From positions 5,040,822-5,104,821 of the forward strand of contig NW_020312775.1 of the NCBI RefSeq assembly GCF_003265705.1: a stretch of 64,000 nucleotides of DNA, in the 5' to 3' direction. Position numbers and translations under genes: made by a program. Positions 25,061-36,159 of this stretch are shown here, piece after piece (position 1 is the first letter of the stretch; each line of letters begins with the position of its first letter). The notes beneath the pieces were generated by a model. The model searched no databases. It saw nothing but the letters and a program-made list of their open reading frames with translations, and had not been told where the DNA came from. This stretch comes from Callorhinus ursinus (Eukaryota; Chordata; Mammalia; Carnivora; Otariidae).

Positions 25061-28003
25061 CAAAGGAAGATTGCGGCAGAGTAGGAGGACCCTAGGTTGG
25101 TTTCATCCCACAAATACAACTAGATAACTATCAAATCATGCTAAATAACCCAGAAATCAACCTGAAGACTGACAGAACAAATTCCACAACCAAAGGAAGA
25201 GAAGATGTCACATCAAAGAAGTTAGGAAGTGCAGAGACAATGTTTAGAGGAGAAACGGATTACAGGTGCTGTGGAGGGGAGGGAGCCATGATCATGAAGG
25301 GAGAGAGAGAAAGGAGCACGCAGGGGGATGTACAAGGAGAACATTTCCCAAAGCCACTGGCTTAGAAAATAAGAGGGGCTGAATCTCCTGAGTTCTTGCA
25401 ACCAGCAGGGCTTAAAGCCTGGAGTTTTAAAGGTCAGTGGGCTTGGCTGGGATAGGGCCCAAAAACCACTGCCCTGTTCCTGGAGAATAGGCAGGCAAAC
25501 AATACTGGGGCAGACAGTGTGGAAAGTGATCTAAAGAACACCTGGGGCCCACAGGGGGCAGATTATTCACTCTTCTCACAGTGTTTTCCTGAGAGGCAGC
25601 AACTCTAGAAACAAAGGAGCTGGCTGGCACCATTTCCCTTCCCTGACCCTCAGCATAAACATAGAGTCACCTGCAAGAAACAGCACAGTGCTGGCACTGG
25701 CTGCCTAATTTCCTTAGAGCAAGCACCGCCCCCACCCCGCCCCCGTGCTGTGGTGGGATTGCCCTTCTCAGTCAAGCTTGTCCCAGTCCCAGCGAGGCGG
25801 GCCCCTCTCCCAGAAGACTAGCACAAACCCTGCTCACAACATGTCCCCCCATCAGAGAATTCTGCTGGGTCTCAGTTCTGGTTGAAGTGATGTTGGGTCT
25901 CATTTCACAAGCAGAAGAGAGTACACTCAATTAAAACTTGCCACATTCAGGCTAGGGGCCAAACACTGCCCACAGAAAACAAGGCGAAACTCTACAGAAT
26001 ACTGGTCTGAAGGATAGAACAGCGAAAACACAACAGCATAGCTCATGCAGCACACACCAGAAACACTCCCTGAAGCACCAGGCGCTGGGCACTACTTGAC
26101 CTCTTTCTCATAAGGCCATTACTTTCAGGAGCAGGAGACATAACTGGCTTTTCTAACACACAGCAGAAGGCAGAGATTTAGACAAAATGCCAAGACAGAG
26201 GAATTCATCCCAAATGAAAGGACAAGATAAGACCACACCCAGAGATCTAAGGGAAACAGATATAAGTAACATGCCTGATGGAGAATTTAAAGCAACAATC
26301 GTGAATGTTCACTGGGCTTGAGAAAAGAAGAGAAGACATCAGTGAGACCCATACCACAGAGATGGCAAAGTTTAAAAAGAATCAATCAGAGATGAAGAAT
26401 GCAATGACTTAGATTGGAAACACACTTGGTGCAATGAAGAGCAGGTTGGTAGCAGAGTAACAAATTAGTGATATAGAAGACAAAAGAATGGTAAATAAGA
26501 GCTGAAAAAAAGAGAGAAAAGAATTATGCAACATGAGAACAGACTTAGGGAACTCAGTGACTCCATCAAATGTAATAACATTGGTATCACAGAAGTCCAA
26601 GAAGAAGAGAGGGGAAAGGGGGCAGAAAATTTATTTGAAGAAATAATAGCTGAAAACTTGCCTAATCTGGAGAAGGAAACAGACATCCAGATCCAGGAGG
26701 CACAGAGAACTCCCATCAAAATCAATAAAACCAGGCCAACAACAAGACATGCTGTAGTGAAATTTGCAAAATATAGTGATAAAGAGAAACAAAAATCTTA
26801 AAAATCAGCACAAGAGAAGTCCTTAACTTACAAGGGAAGACCCGGAAGATTAGCTAGAGATTTCTCAACAGAAACATGGCAAGCCAGAAGAAAGTGGCAT
26901 GATATATTTAACTTGCTGAATGAGAAAAGTCTGCAGCCAACAATACTCTACCAGCAAGGCTATTGTTCATACTAGAAGGAGAGACAAAGAGCTTCCCAGA
27001 CAAACAAAAACTAAAGGAGTTCATGACCACTAAACCAGCCCTGCAGGAAAAATTAAAGGGGACTCTCTGAGTGCAAAGGAGAGACCAAGAGTGACAAACA
27101 TAAGAAAGGATCAGAGAAAACATCCAGAAACAATGACAAAACAAGTAATAAAATGGCAATAAATACATATCTATCAGTAATTATTTTGAATGTAAATGGA
27201 CTAAATGCTCCAGTCAAAACACATAGGGCGACGGGATTAAAAAAAACAAAAACAAAAACAAAAGAGCCATCTCTATGCTGCCTGCAAGAGGCTCTTTTTA
27301 GACCTAAAGACACCTGCAGATTGAAAGTGAGGGGATGGAGTAAAATTTATCATGTAAATGGATGTCAAAAGAAAGCCAGAATAGCAATACTTCTATTGGA
27401 CAAATTAGACTTGAAAACAAAGACTGTAATAAGAGGTGAAGAAAGGCCCTATATCAAATAAAGGGGACAATCTAACACGAAGATCAAACAATTGTAAATA
27501 TTTATGCCCCAACCTAGGAGCACCCAAATATATAAAACAATTATAACAAATATAAAGGAAGTCATTGATAATAGTACAAAACTAGTAGGGGACTTTAACA
27601 TTCCTCTTATATCAATGGACATATCATCTAAAGAGAAAATCAACAAGGAAATAACGGCTTTGAATGACACACTGGACCAGATGAACTTAACAGATACATT
27701 CAGAACATTCCATCCTAAATGAAACAATATCCATTGGGAAAAGGACATTCTCTTCAAGAAATAGTGTTGGGAAAACTGGACAGCAACATAAAAAAGACTG
27801 AAACTGGACCACTTTCTTACACCATACACAAAAATAAATACAAAATGGATGAAAGACCTAAATTTTAGACAGGAAACCATCAAAATCCTAGAGGAGAACA
27901 TAGGCAGTAACCTCAGACATCAGCTGCAGCAACTTCTTTCTAGATATGTTTTCTGAAGCAAGGGAAACAAAAGCAAAAGTAAAATTAAAAAAATGTGCAG
28001 TGG
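25061..28003 (+). mobile_element. L1 with retained 5' UTR, ORF1 and endonuclease remnants but no RT region
   Basis: It starts at a gattgcggcagagtagg block typical of the 5' end of carnivore L1, followed by a GC-richer 5' UTR to about 26160. ORF1 remnants follow: a readable frame at 26526-26801 contains NLFEEIIAENLPNLEKE and IQEAQRTP. Then comes a spacer resembling the extended ORF1 tail of HAL1-like elements (26820-27130). The ORF2 endonuclease follows: ILNVNGLN at about 27185, CCLQEA with the conserved Glu, and VGDFN in a later frame near 27580. At about 27722 the sequence jumps from the end of the endonuclease to the late C-terminal half of ORF2, so the whole RT domain is absent. Frameshifts and stops occur throughout; it cannot encode a functional protein. 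Confidence 0.8.
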
Positions 28004-28077
28004 GGACAATGTCCACAATAGCCAAACTATGGAAAGAGCCAAGATGTCCATTGACAGATGAATGGATAAAGAAGATG

Positions 28078-28130
<53 letters not shown>

Positions 28131-28654
28131 CATATATAATGGAATATTATGCAGCCATCAAAAGGAATGAAATCTTGCCATTTGCAATGATGTGGATGGA
28201 ACTGGAGGGTATTATGCTGAGCAAAATAAGTCAACCACAGAAAGGCATCTATCATATGATCTCACTGAAATGAGGAATTCTTAATCTCAGGAAACAACCT
28301 GAGGGTTGCTAGAGTGGTGGGGGCTGGGAGGCATGGGATGGCTGGGTGATAGACATTGGGGAGGGTATGTGCTATGGTGAGCACTGTGAATTGTGAAAGA
28401 CTGATGAATCACAGACCTGTACCTCTGAAACAAATAATACATTATATGTTAAAAAAAAAAAAGTAGAAGATAGTAGGAAGGGAAAAATGAAGGGGGGGAA
28501 ATTGGAGGCGGAGATGAACCGTGAGAGACTATGGACTCCGAGAAACAAACTGAGAGTTCTAGAGGGGAGGGGGGTGCACTACATCAAAAACTAATGATGT
28601 AATATATGGTGATTAATATAACATAATAAAATAAAAAAAAGAAAAGAAAAAAAA
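28004..28654 (+). mobile_element. Nested younger L1 3' ends inside the older L1
   Basis: The block is bracketed by a duplicated GTGCAGTGG (27995-28003 and 28655-28663). Outer L1 sequence appears to resume after it. Inside are two L1 3' ends in tandem. The first (28004-28460) runs from the ORF2 C-terminus through a 3' UTR and A tail. The second (28461-28654) is the youngest carnivore 3' UTR type, itself with an internal deletion near 28575. The simplest history is a second L1 landing in the tail of the first. Confidence 0.65.
28079..28138. repeat. (TG)n(TA)n microsatellite inside L1
   Basis: About 20 TG units followed by TA units, at the same ORF2 C-terminal site as the tract at 18056. Confidence 0.95.
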
Positions 28655-28663
28655 GTGCAGTGG

Positions 28664-29545
28664 AGCTGAACAGACATTTTCCCAAAGAACACATACAGAT
28701 AGCCAACTGAAACATGAAAAGATGCTCAACATCACTCATCATCAGGGAAACTGAAATTAAAACCACAATGAAATATCACCTTACACCTCACAAAATGGCT
28801 AGTATCAAAAAAACAACAAATGTTTGCAAGGATGTGGAGAAAAGGGAGTCCTTATGCACTGTTGGTGGCAATGTAAATTAGTGCAACCACTGTACAAAAC
28901 ATTATGGAGGTTCATTAAAAATTAAAAATACAAATATCATATAATCCAGTAATTCCAATACTAGGTATTTATCCCCCACCCATGATAACACTAATTTGAA
29001 AATAAATACATGCACCCATGTTTATTGCAGCATTATTTACAATAGCCAAGATATGGAAGCAACCAAATATTCACTAATGTAGGAATGAAGAAGATGTGGT
29101 ATATTTATACACACATAAAATGGAACATTACTCAGCCATAAAAAAGAATGGGTTCTTGCCATTTGTAACAACATAGATGGATATAGAATGTATTATGTTA
29201 AGTGAAATAAGAAAGACAAATACCATATGATTTCACTTATACATGGAATCTTAAAAACAAATGAACAAACAAAAAAAACCTCTTAAATACAAAGAACAAA
29301 CTGGTGATTATAACAGGGGAGATTGGTGTGGGGTTGGGCAAAATAGATAAAGGGGATTAAGAAGTGCAAACTTCCAATTATAAAATAAAAAAGTCACAAA
29401 GATGAAAAGTGAAGCATAGGGAATATAATCCATACTACACTTAACATGGTAAGCATTGAGTAATATATAGAATTGTCAAAACCTGAAACTAATATAACAT
29501 TGTAGGTCAATTATACTGCAGTAACAAAAAGGGAGGGGGGAGAAA
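28664..29545 (+). mobile_element. 3' continuation of the older L1
   Basis: Begins with gaacagacattttcccaaaga and continues through the ORF2 C-terminal block (aatggaacattactcagcc near 29120) and an old-style 3' UTR. It ends at about 29535 after tgtaggtcaattatactgcag. It is probably the remainder of the element that starts at 25061, but the internal deletions make that assignment uncertain; it could be a separate older copy. Confidence 0.7.
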
Positions 29546-30244
29546 TTGAATATAATTCCTAAAAAAGTCCTAGAAAAACCAAAAAAGAAAAAAAACCCTC
29601 TTCTTTTTAAGGAGTTAGAATGAGTAATGCTAACAGAGAAACATGACCCTAAATCCATATATTTGCAATGAAATTATTCAACCAGCTATGGTCATTCTAC
29701 AAATGTTTCCTAATTGGGGCAATAGCATGGATTAGATTAAAGTCCTCTGACAGGAAGCATTCAAGCCAAAGAGCAGTGCAGGAATGGGAGGGGTAGGGAT
29801 AGCGCCAAAATTCAGTGGGAGGGTTGATAGAAGAGGACATAAGTGGAGTTTTCAGGTCTCCTTAACTCAGCTGGGGTCTTAGAAGCTTGAACTTCCTTAT
29901 ACTCGTTAAAGACACCCTATCCACTCAAGTCTTTCCCGATACTCCCTTCTGAGGGTGATTTTTCCCTCCACTGTGCTATAGGCTATTTTGGGCTTGGATT
30001 TTTTTCTTTACTATGTCGAACAACCTAAAAATTTTGGGTTGGTTGAGAACTACACCTGAGTTTTACTGAATAATTTATTCATTTCTCCTAATGACTTTGT
30101 TTTACTTTTCAAGGCTTTTATTTTATTTTTTTTGATGGTATTTATTTCATGGAAAATTCAAGGGAATTTCCAAACTGAAAGAGCAAACAATATTTAGATC
30201 ACCTGTGCAATGGTGGGAGCAGAGTCAGCATTCAGAACTAGAAG
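29546..30244. other. Unrecognised intronic sequence
   Basis: No gene or clear repeat. A weak L2-like patch may be present near 29890-30000 but is not called. Confidence 0.4.
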
Positions 30245-30410
30245 TAACTATAAAAATTGTCTAAATCAACTCCTTGATTTTCAGGCAAGAAAAATGATAA
30301 CCAGAGGTGAACTGATTTTCAAACAAATGCATACTCAGTTTTTTCACAGGAGCAGGATTTGAATCCACATCTCCTAATTTAATACTCTAACATCCCATGT
30401 GCCTTTTTAG
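30245..30410 (-). mobile_element. MIR-like ancient SINE, reverse orientation
   Basis: Shows ttgattttcaggcaagaaaaatg, agaggtgaactgatttt, and caggagcaggatttgaatcc in reversed MIR order. Confidence 0.55.
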
Positions 30411-30792
30411 TTGCAGCATTTTTTTCCCCTAGAATACTTTTAATCACATAATAATAAGACATCTAACACTGACTAGGTGAAATGGTTCCATATGATCATC
30501 GACTGCACCATTTAGACATTTCTTACAGTTTCACTTTAACTGGTTTCTCTAACTTTAATAGCTTAAGCAACTAGCCACCAGAACTGCTCTTTTTCTATGG
30601 ATTGAATAGTTTATATATATATATACTCCTATGGAGTGAACACAGTAATATAGATCTATTACATATATATACTTCAGGCACAATTCTCATATAAATGCTA
30701 TTTATCATATCCCAATTAATGTGTTTATGTCCAAACCACTTAACGTTACACTGATGCATCACTACAGGCATTTCTCATTCATAAGGAGGCAT

Positions 30793-31384
30793 TTATTTAT
30801 TTTATTTTTTCTGTTTAATTAGCCAACATATAGTACATCATTAGTTTTTGGTGTAGTGTTCAACGATTCATTAGTTGCGTATAACACCCAGTGCTCATCA
30901 TATCACGTGCCCTTCTTAATACCCATCAACCGGTTACCCCATCCCCCCATCCACCTCCCCTCCAGCAACCCTCAGTTTGTTTCCTGGAGTCCAGAGTCTC
31001 TCATGGTTTGTCTCCCTTACTGATTTCTTCCCATTCAGTTTTCCCTCCCTTCCCCTACGGTCCTCTGTGCTATTCCTTATATTGTACATATGAATGAAAC
31101 CATATGATAATTGTCTTTCTCTGCTTGACTTCTTTCACTTGGCATAATATCCCCCAGTTCCATCCATGTCGATGCAAATGGTAGGTATTCATCCTTCCTG
31201 ATGGCTGAGTAATATTCCACTGTATATATGAACCTCTCTTTATCCATTCATCTGTTGAAGGACATCTTGGCTCCTTCCACAGTTTGGCTATTACAGACAT
31301 TACTGCTATGAACATTGGGATGCATGTGCCCCTTCTTTTCACTACATCTGTATCTTTGGGGTAAATACCTAGGAGTGCAATTGC
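30793..31384 (-). mobile_element. 5'-truncated carnivore L1 3' end, reverse orientation
   Basis: The plus strand reads T-rich tail, gccaacatatagtacatcatt, acacccagtgctcatcat, and later gatggctgagtaatattcc and tggggtaaatacctagg, the reverse complement of an L1 3' UTR and ORF2 end. Possible short TSD GGCATTTA at 30785-30792 and 31385-31392. Here the homologous ORF2 site carries only a short ta-rich stretch, not a long TG tract. Confidence 0.85.
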
Positions 31385-31392
31385 TGGCATTT

Positions 31393-31599
31393 AAATGGTA
31401 AACTCTGGAGGGGATATCATGTATGTTTCAGCTTGCATGACAACTCGAAGCAAAAGACTGCCTAAATCCTGCATTGAGAAGGATTCTGTGATCATTTCTG
31501 ACAGTAGAAAAAATGCTAATCTACAGTATCTAGAAATCTGGACTGTTTTCCTGGCTCTGTTTGGTGGAGGAATCTCATTGGGGATACTCCATCTCTTAG

Positions 31600-31632
<33 letters not shown>
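31393..31632 (+). pseudogene. Possible 3' end of a retrotransposed transcript, A29-tailed, source unknown
   Basis: About 210 bases of unrecognised, non-L1, non-SINE sequence end in an uninterrupted run of 29 A (31604-31632). A pure long A tract is typical of a recent poly(A) tail. An ORF through it ends in the Lys run and contains a hydrophobic stretch, but I recognise no protein and no target-site duplication was found. It could equally be an expanded A microsatellite in ordinary intron sequence. Confidence 0.3.
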
Positions 31633-31634
<2 letters not shown>

Positions 31635-32423
31635 AGATGAGGTTGGAACTTAGTGGTTCATCAACAGGTGCCTGACTTGGGCATGGAAGGAACTTGCTGC
31701 AGATTAGCAAGGTAAGGCCTGACTTTGCCTCTAACTTTCCTACAACATATAGTATTAAGGCTAAGGACAACCAAAGAAAAACAAAACAATACCAAGCAAA
31801 ACAATGTGTGTGTGTGTTTAAATATTTAATATATAATATTTAAAAACTTAGACTGGAAAGATGGAAGAAAAATATTGCCCTTTATACACTGACATGGTTC
31901 TACTGATCCACTACCAACAAGATACATGACTTTTAGTTATGTTTCTTGTTGCCAAAATGTGTTCTAATTATCTAGGGTCTTCCAGGTTCTCAAAAATAGG
32001 TTCCTAATGAGCTAATGAACTCAAAGATGTGTGTTCAATATCTGTTTGGTTCATGTAGTTTAGACGCAAAGATAACTGAAATTGCTTCCAGGCTCTTTCT
32101 TTCCACTACAAACACACATACATACAAACACACTGATAACTACTCTTATTTGCTGTGAAAATTTCAAGGTTTCATTTGGTTTAAGTCATTAGAAGGAAAC
32201 TGACAATGACCACTTCCACCTCTTGCTGGTTATGATGTCAAAGCCAAGAGTAAATATGTGGAATTATTGGCATAGTAGATAAAGTTTCCTAAGTCCCCAG
32301 TATTCATTAAAATGACCAATATCAAATTACATGTGAAACAGGGTACTGACTCAGTAGAAATCTAAAAAAAACTATTATCCTAACCTCCTGGTGGCCTGAT
32401 TAGTCAAAAAGACTTCTGGGGCT
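31633..32423. other. Unrecognised intronic sequence
   Basis: No gene or clear repeat recognised apart from a short TG tract near 31806. Confidence 0.4.
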
Positions 32424-32613
32424 ATTTTTTTTAAAGAATTTATTTATTCATTTGCGAGAGAGAGAAAGTGAGTGGGAGGGAGAGGGAGAGAGAGAATCTG
32501 AAGCAGACTCTGCACTGAGCACAGAGGATGTGGGGTTCGCTCCACCAGGAGATCAATAACCTGAGCCAAAACCCAAGAGTCAGATGCTTAACCAACCGAA
32601 TCACCCAGGCATG
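32424..32613 (-). mobile_element. Carnivore SINE, reverse orientation, diverged
   Basis: T-rich tail, GA tract, gaagcagactctgcactgag block, and a degraded tRNA head ending in tcacccaggc. Weak flanking similarity (gggctatttttttt against gggaccattttttttt). Confidence 0.85.
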
Positions 32614-32648
32614 GGACCATTTTTTTTTAAACATATAAGTTGTTTATC

Positions 32649-32844
32649 TTTTTTTAAAGATTTTATTTATTTATTTGACAGAGAGAGACACAGTGAGAGA
32701 AGGAACACAAGCAAGGGGAGTGAGAGAGGGAGAAGCAGGCTTCCCGACAAGCAGGGAGCCCTATGTGGGGCTCAATCCAAGGACCCTGGGATCACGACCC
32801 GAGCCGAAGGCAGACTCCTAACTACTGAGTTGCCCACGCACCCC
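32649..32844 (-). mobile_element. Carnivore SINE, reverse orientation
   Basis: T-rich tail and attttatttatttatttgac, GA tract, gaagcaggcttcccgac block, gacccgagccgaaggcagac, and the head ending in acgcacccc. It lies 35 bases from the previous SINE. The two share orientation but belong to different sequence subtypes. Confidence 0.9.
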
Positions 32845-34524
32845 ATGGGAGGATTTTTAAATGTAAAAATTCCCCTTTAAACATGAGATCTTGGAAATTT
32901 TCATAATGTGTCTGATTCGATAAAATGTGACAAGCTGAAGAAAACTATGTATTTCAAGTACCTAAATACAGTGATTGGCTTGTAGATTGCATTTAGTAAG
33001 TGTTAGCTTCCTTACAAGCCCTGCCATTCAGATGATGTAATCATTTTGTTTCTAAGATGCACAAAGCTAAAATACTTATATGTAGAAATATATTCAGAGC
33101 CCCTTCACAAACAAAAGCTGTTGCCTCTCGTATCTATTATCTTGTTGACAATTATATTTATTTAGTTTACTTATTTTCTGTACCCAAGAATGCAGTGAAT
33201 ACTGCCTTTTATTTGCTGGAGTAGGGGATTACATGTGGCTAATGGAATTCCTGTTACATTCCTGTATCTTCTAAATTCTCTGGTCTATTTGAATTATTTT
33301 CCTGTCTTCATTGGTATTTTCTGCATATATTAATTTATTACTCATGAACTTAAAGTATTGTTTATTGGTGTTCCTTACAGATCATTAGTGAAAATGCTAA
33401 TTATAACTTTCAATAGCCTAGCACTATCAAAATCTCTAACATAATAAAAGAACTTCTCCCATCCCATTATATTTTAGGTCTCATCCTAGAGAAGTCCTGT
33501 CCAATAAAATATAGACTTATTTTTTCAAAGATTTTTCAAAAAATTATGCTACATTAAAGTTCTCCATCATAGCTAATAGTCAGGAACACACATAAATGAA
33601 TAATGTTAAGGTTATGCCAAATGAGACAGCAGAAAGGATAATAATTTGTTCACAAGTAGGCACTTGAAGTTTCCAACATGGCATGCATCATTTTATTACT
33701 TATAGTACCCTATCAGTCATGCAAGTTTTCAGAGACCACAAATTGGGAAATATACATATATATTTCCATATATAGCCCATCCTCCTCAAAACACATAGCA
33801 AACATTAATGTGCTGGGGTTAAAATCCAATCTGAACTTGACTGCTTGACTGTGTGAAGCTTTATACAAAGTGAATGGTCAGAGTACAGATTCAGTGTTTT
33901 TGCTGAATTCTCCCCGCTATCATAACAATATTAGTCACAATAACGGGCACTAAAGGAGAACTCCATGATGATAACCTAGAAAATGCCTCTACTGGGCTCA
34001 CATGGTATCAGAGAGCTTCTCAGATGATAACAGTAAATCTTTTTAAACAGAGTTGAGAACTGATCGATACTATTAAAGTCCTATACTTCTGGCTGCTGAA
34101 TCACCTTGCTGTCTTTCAAACATTTTATTCAGACATTTCTACTGGGTAAATTTACTTCTCCAGTGCTATTATTTAGTTTGGCAAATGGAATATTTAAAGA
34201 AATTCAAACATCAAAGTAAAACTGTTTTCCCCATTGTCATGACCACACGTGAAGAGCATAACAGTAATTATCTGAAGCACAGCATTAATGAATACTACAT
34301 CTCTCTCACTCATAAATATTTATTGTTCATTTACTCTAAACAAGGCCTGATGCTAGTTGTGGAGAATAAAATTTGGATTAGCTCACAGGCTTGTAATCTG
34401 TGTACAGATATACATAGCAAGCTACCACTTATGTAAATCCTTACTTCAATAAGCACAGACAATAGTTCTATTCATCAGTTTATATCTTAAATGATAATTG
34501 TTAACATCTTGGGTAGGAAGTGAA
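32845..34524. other. Unrecognised AT-rich intronic sequence
   Basis: No gene, SINE or L1. A short L2-like end may lie near 32970-33005. Confidence 0.4.
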
Positions 34525-34645
34525 TAGCTCAGTACAGAGTACATATCTTGCTATTCATTCTCTGTCCCATTGGTAGCACCTGGTACAACACTTTGCACAC
34601 AGTAGGAACTTCATAAATAGGTGCTCAATGAAATTATGGAATTTG
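34525..34645 (+). mobile_element. L2 LINE 3' end
   Basis: Shows gcacctggtacaacactttgc, acacagtaggaacttcataa, and gtgctcaatgaa, the L2 3' end in order. Confidence 0.6.
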
Positions 34646-35044
34646 TTAATTACTCTGACATACCACCTTCTTTTTATATCTTGGTGCACAACAAATAGAA
34701 AAGACAATGCAGAATTCAAGCAGGAGGATGGAGATATTTTCAGATACTTTTAGCAGACATCATGTGGAAGAAGTTGTAGAATTAGTCCATGTTGTATCAG
34801 ACAGGAGACAGGATCAGTGGGTGGAAGTTACAGGGAAAGCAGATTTTGGCTCAAATTCAGAACTCTCTGGTAATTACAGCTGTCTAAAAATGTAGCTGTC
34901 TGCTTCAAGAGCTAGTTAGGTCCTTGTTGTTTCTATAGGTACTCAGACATCCAAATGACCACTTGTCAGAATATTATACAAGGGATTCTAGCATTGGATT
35001 CAAGAAAAGGTATCAACTTCTGTGTCAATGGGTGATGGAAAAAC

Positions 35045-35290
35045 AGTATAGCCACCTGGTTAAGGATGCCACCTCCAGAGTCCAACTACTCCCACTCAAA
35101 ATCACTTTGCCACTTAGTAGCTATGCAGCCTTGGCCGACTTAGCTCCTCTATACCAATTTTCTCATCATGTTAAATGAGGTTAATAGCATCTACCTTACT
35201 GTGATTAACAGGATTAAGTAAGTTACTCTCATAAAACATTCAGAACATGTCTGGCATACAGCAAATACTATGCAAATGTCTACTAAAGTA
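35045..35290 (+). mobile_element. MIR ancient SINE, nearly full length
   Basis: Reads tatagccacctggttaagga, ccagagtccaactactccca, ctttgccacttagtagctat, cagccttggccgacttagc, ttctcatcatgttaaatgag, aacaggattaagtaagt and a tgtctggcatacagcaaat end. This is a full MIR order including the conserved core. Confidence 0.85.
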
Positions 35291-35399
35291 AGTAAGTGGC
35301 ATTAGTAATTAGACTGTGTCTTAGTATCTATAAAGGGGTTTGATATATTTTCCCACGTTTTCTTGTTTTACCCTAATGTTTCACCTATACCCCAACCCC

Positions 35400-35630
35400 C
35401 TAGTCAGAACTCATTGATTCTACTTCCTGCCAGCTATGACACTTTTGCATATCTCACTTGTGCCACTGATTCCACCATGAATTTTATCACATTCATTGTG
35501 TGCTTGTTTTTTACCCCACAACACTGTGGGCTCCTTAATATAGGGACCTTGTCTTAGCATTTCTCTCTTCCATTTGTCTGAGTCCCTGAGTACATGGGAG
35601 GTGCTTGGTAATTTCAATTCAACCGACAGT
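35400..35630 (+). mobile_element. L2 LINE 3' end
   Basis: Contains ttttatcacattcattgtgtg, aacactgtgggctccttaa, atagggaccttgtcttagc, and tacatgggaggtgcttgg. Confidence 0.65.
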
Positions 35631-35679
35631 TACTCTACCTGGTGTTAATAGGAAAAACACACGACTTACATCCTTTTTC

Positions 35680-36155
35680 TGCCATTGATACTTATTGCAT
35701 TGATTATTATAACCCTTTAAGGTCTGGGGAGATAAGCATTAACCACTACTACTTCTTTTTTTAAAGTAGGCTCCATGCCCAGTGTGGAGCCCAATGTGGG
35801 GCTTAAACTCACAACTGTGAGGTCAAGATCTGAGCTGAGATCAAGAGTTGGACACCTAACCAACTGAGCCACCTGGGCATCCCCAAAATTCTTTATTTTG
35901 GGCAAAGTAGGCTCCATGCCCAGCATGGATCCTAACATGGGGCTTAAACTCACGACCCTGGGACCAAGACCTAAGCTGAGATCAAGAGTGGAATGCTTAA
36001 CCAACTGAACCTCCCAGGCACCTCCACATTAACCACTACTCCTAATCGGAGCAAGAAATGGCAAGTGACTTTCCCAAGATCACACAATTGATAGATTTAG
36101 GCACATAACTCTAATGAGTTTCATATACTTTCCCAATAGACTATACCACCTCAAA
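35680..36155 (-). mobile_element. MIR-like SINE, reverse orientation, split by a SINE insertion
   Basis: The left piece (to 35750) has cattgattattataacccttta. The right piece (from 36027) has gcaagtgactttcccaagatcacac and tagactataccacctc. Together they read as one reversed MIR interrupted by the dimeric SINE at 35751-36026. Confidence 0.6.
35751..36026 (-). mobile_element. Dimeric carnivore SINE (two head-to-tail units within one TSD)
   Basis: Two similar units, about 35763-35884 and 35905-36023, both begin with aaagtaggctccatgcccag and end in a reversed tRNA head (ctgagccacctgggc and ctgaacctcccaggc). Both lack the GA/CT-rich middle. A 20-base linker with an A/T-rich core joins them. A single perfect 14-bp TSD CATTAACCACTACT (35737-35750 and 36027-36040) flanks the pair. 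The units could have moved together as a dimer, or one could have landed in the other's tail. Confidence 0.85.
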
Positions 36156-36159
36156 AAAA

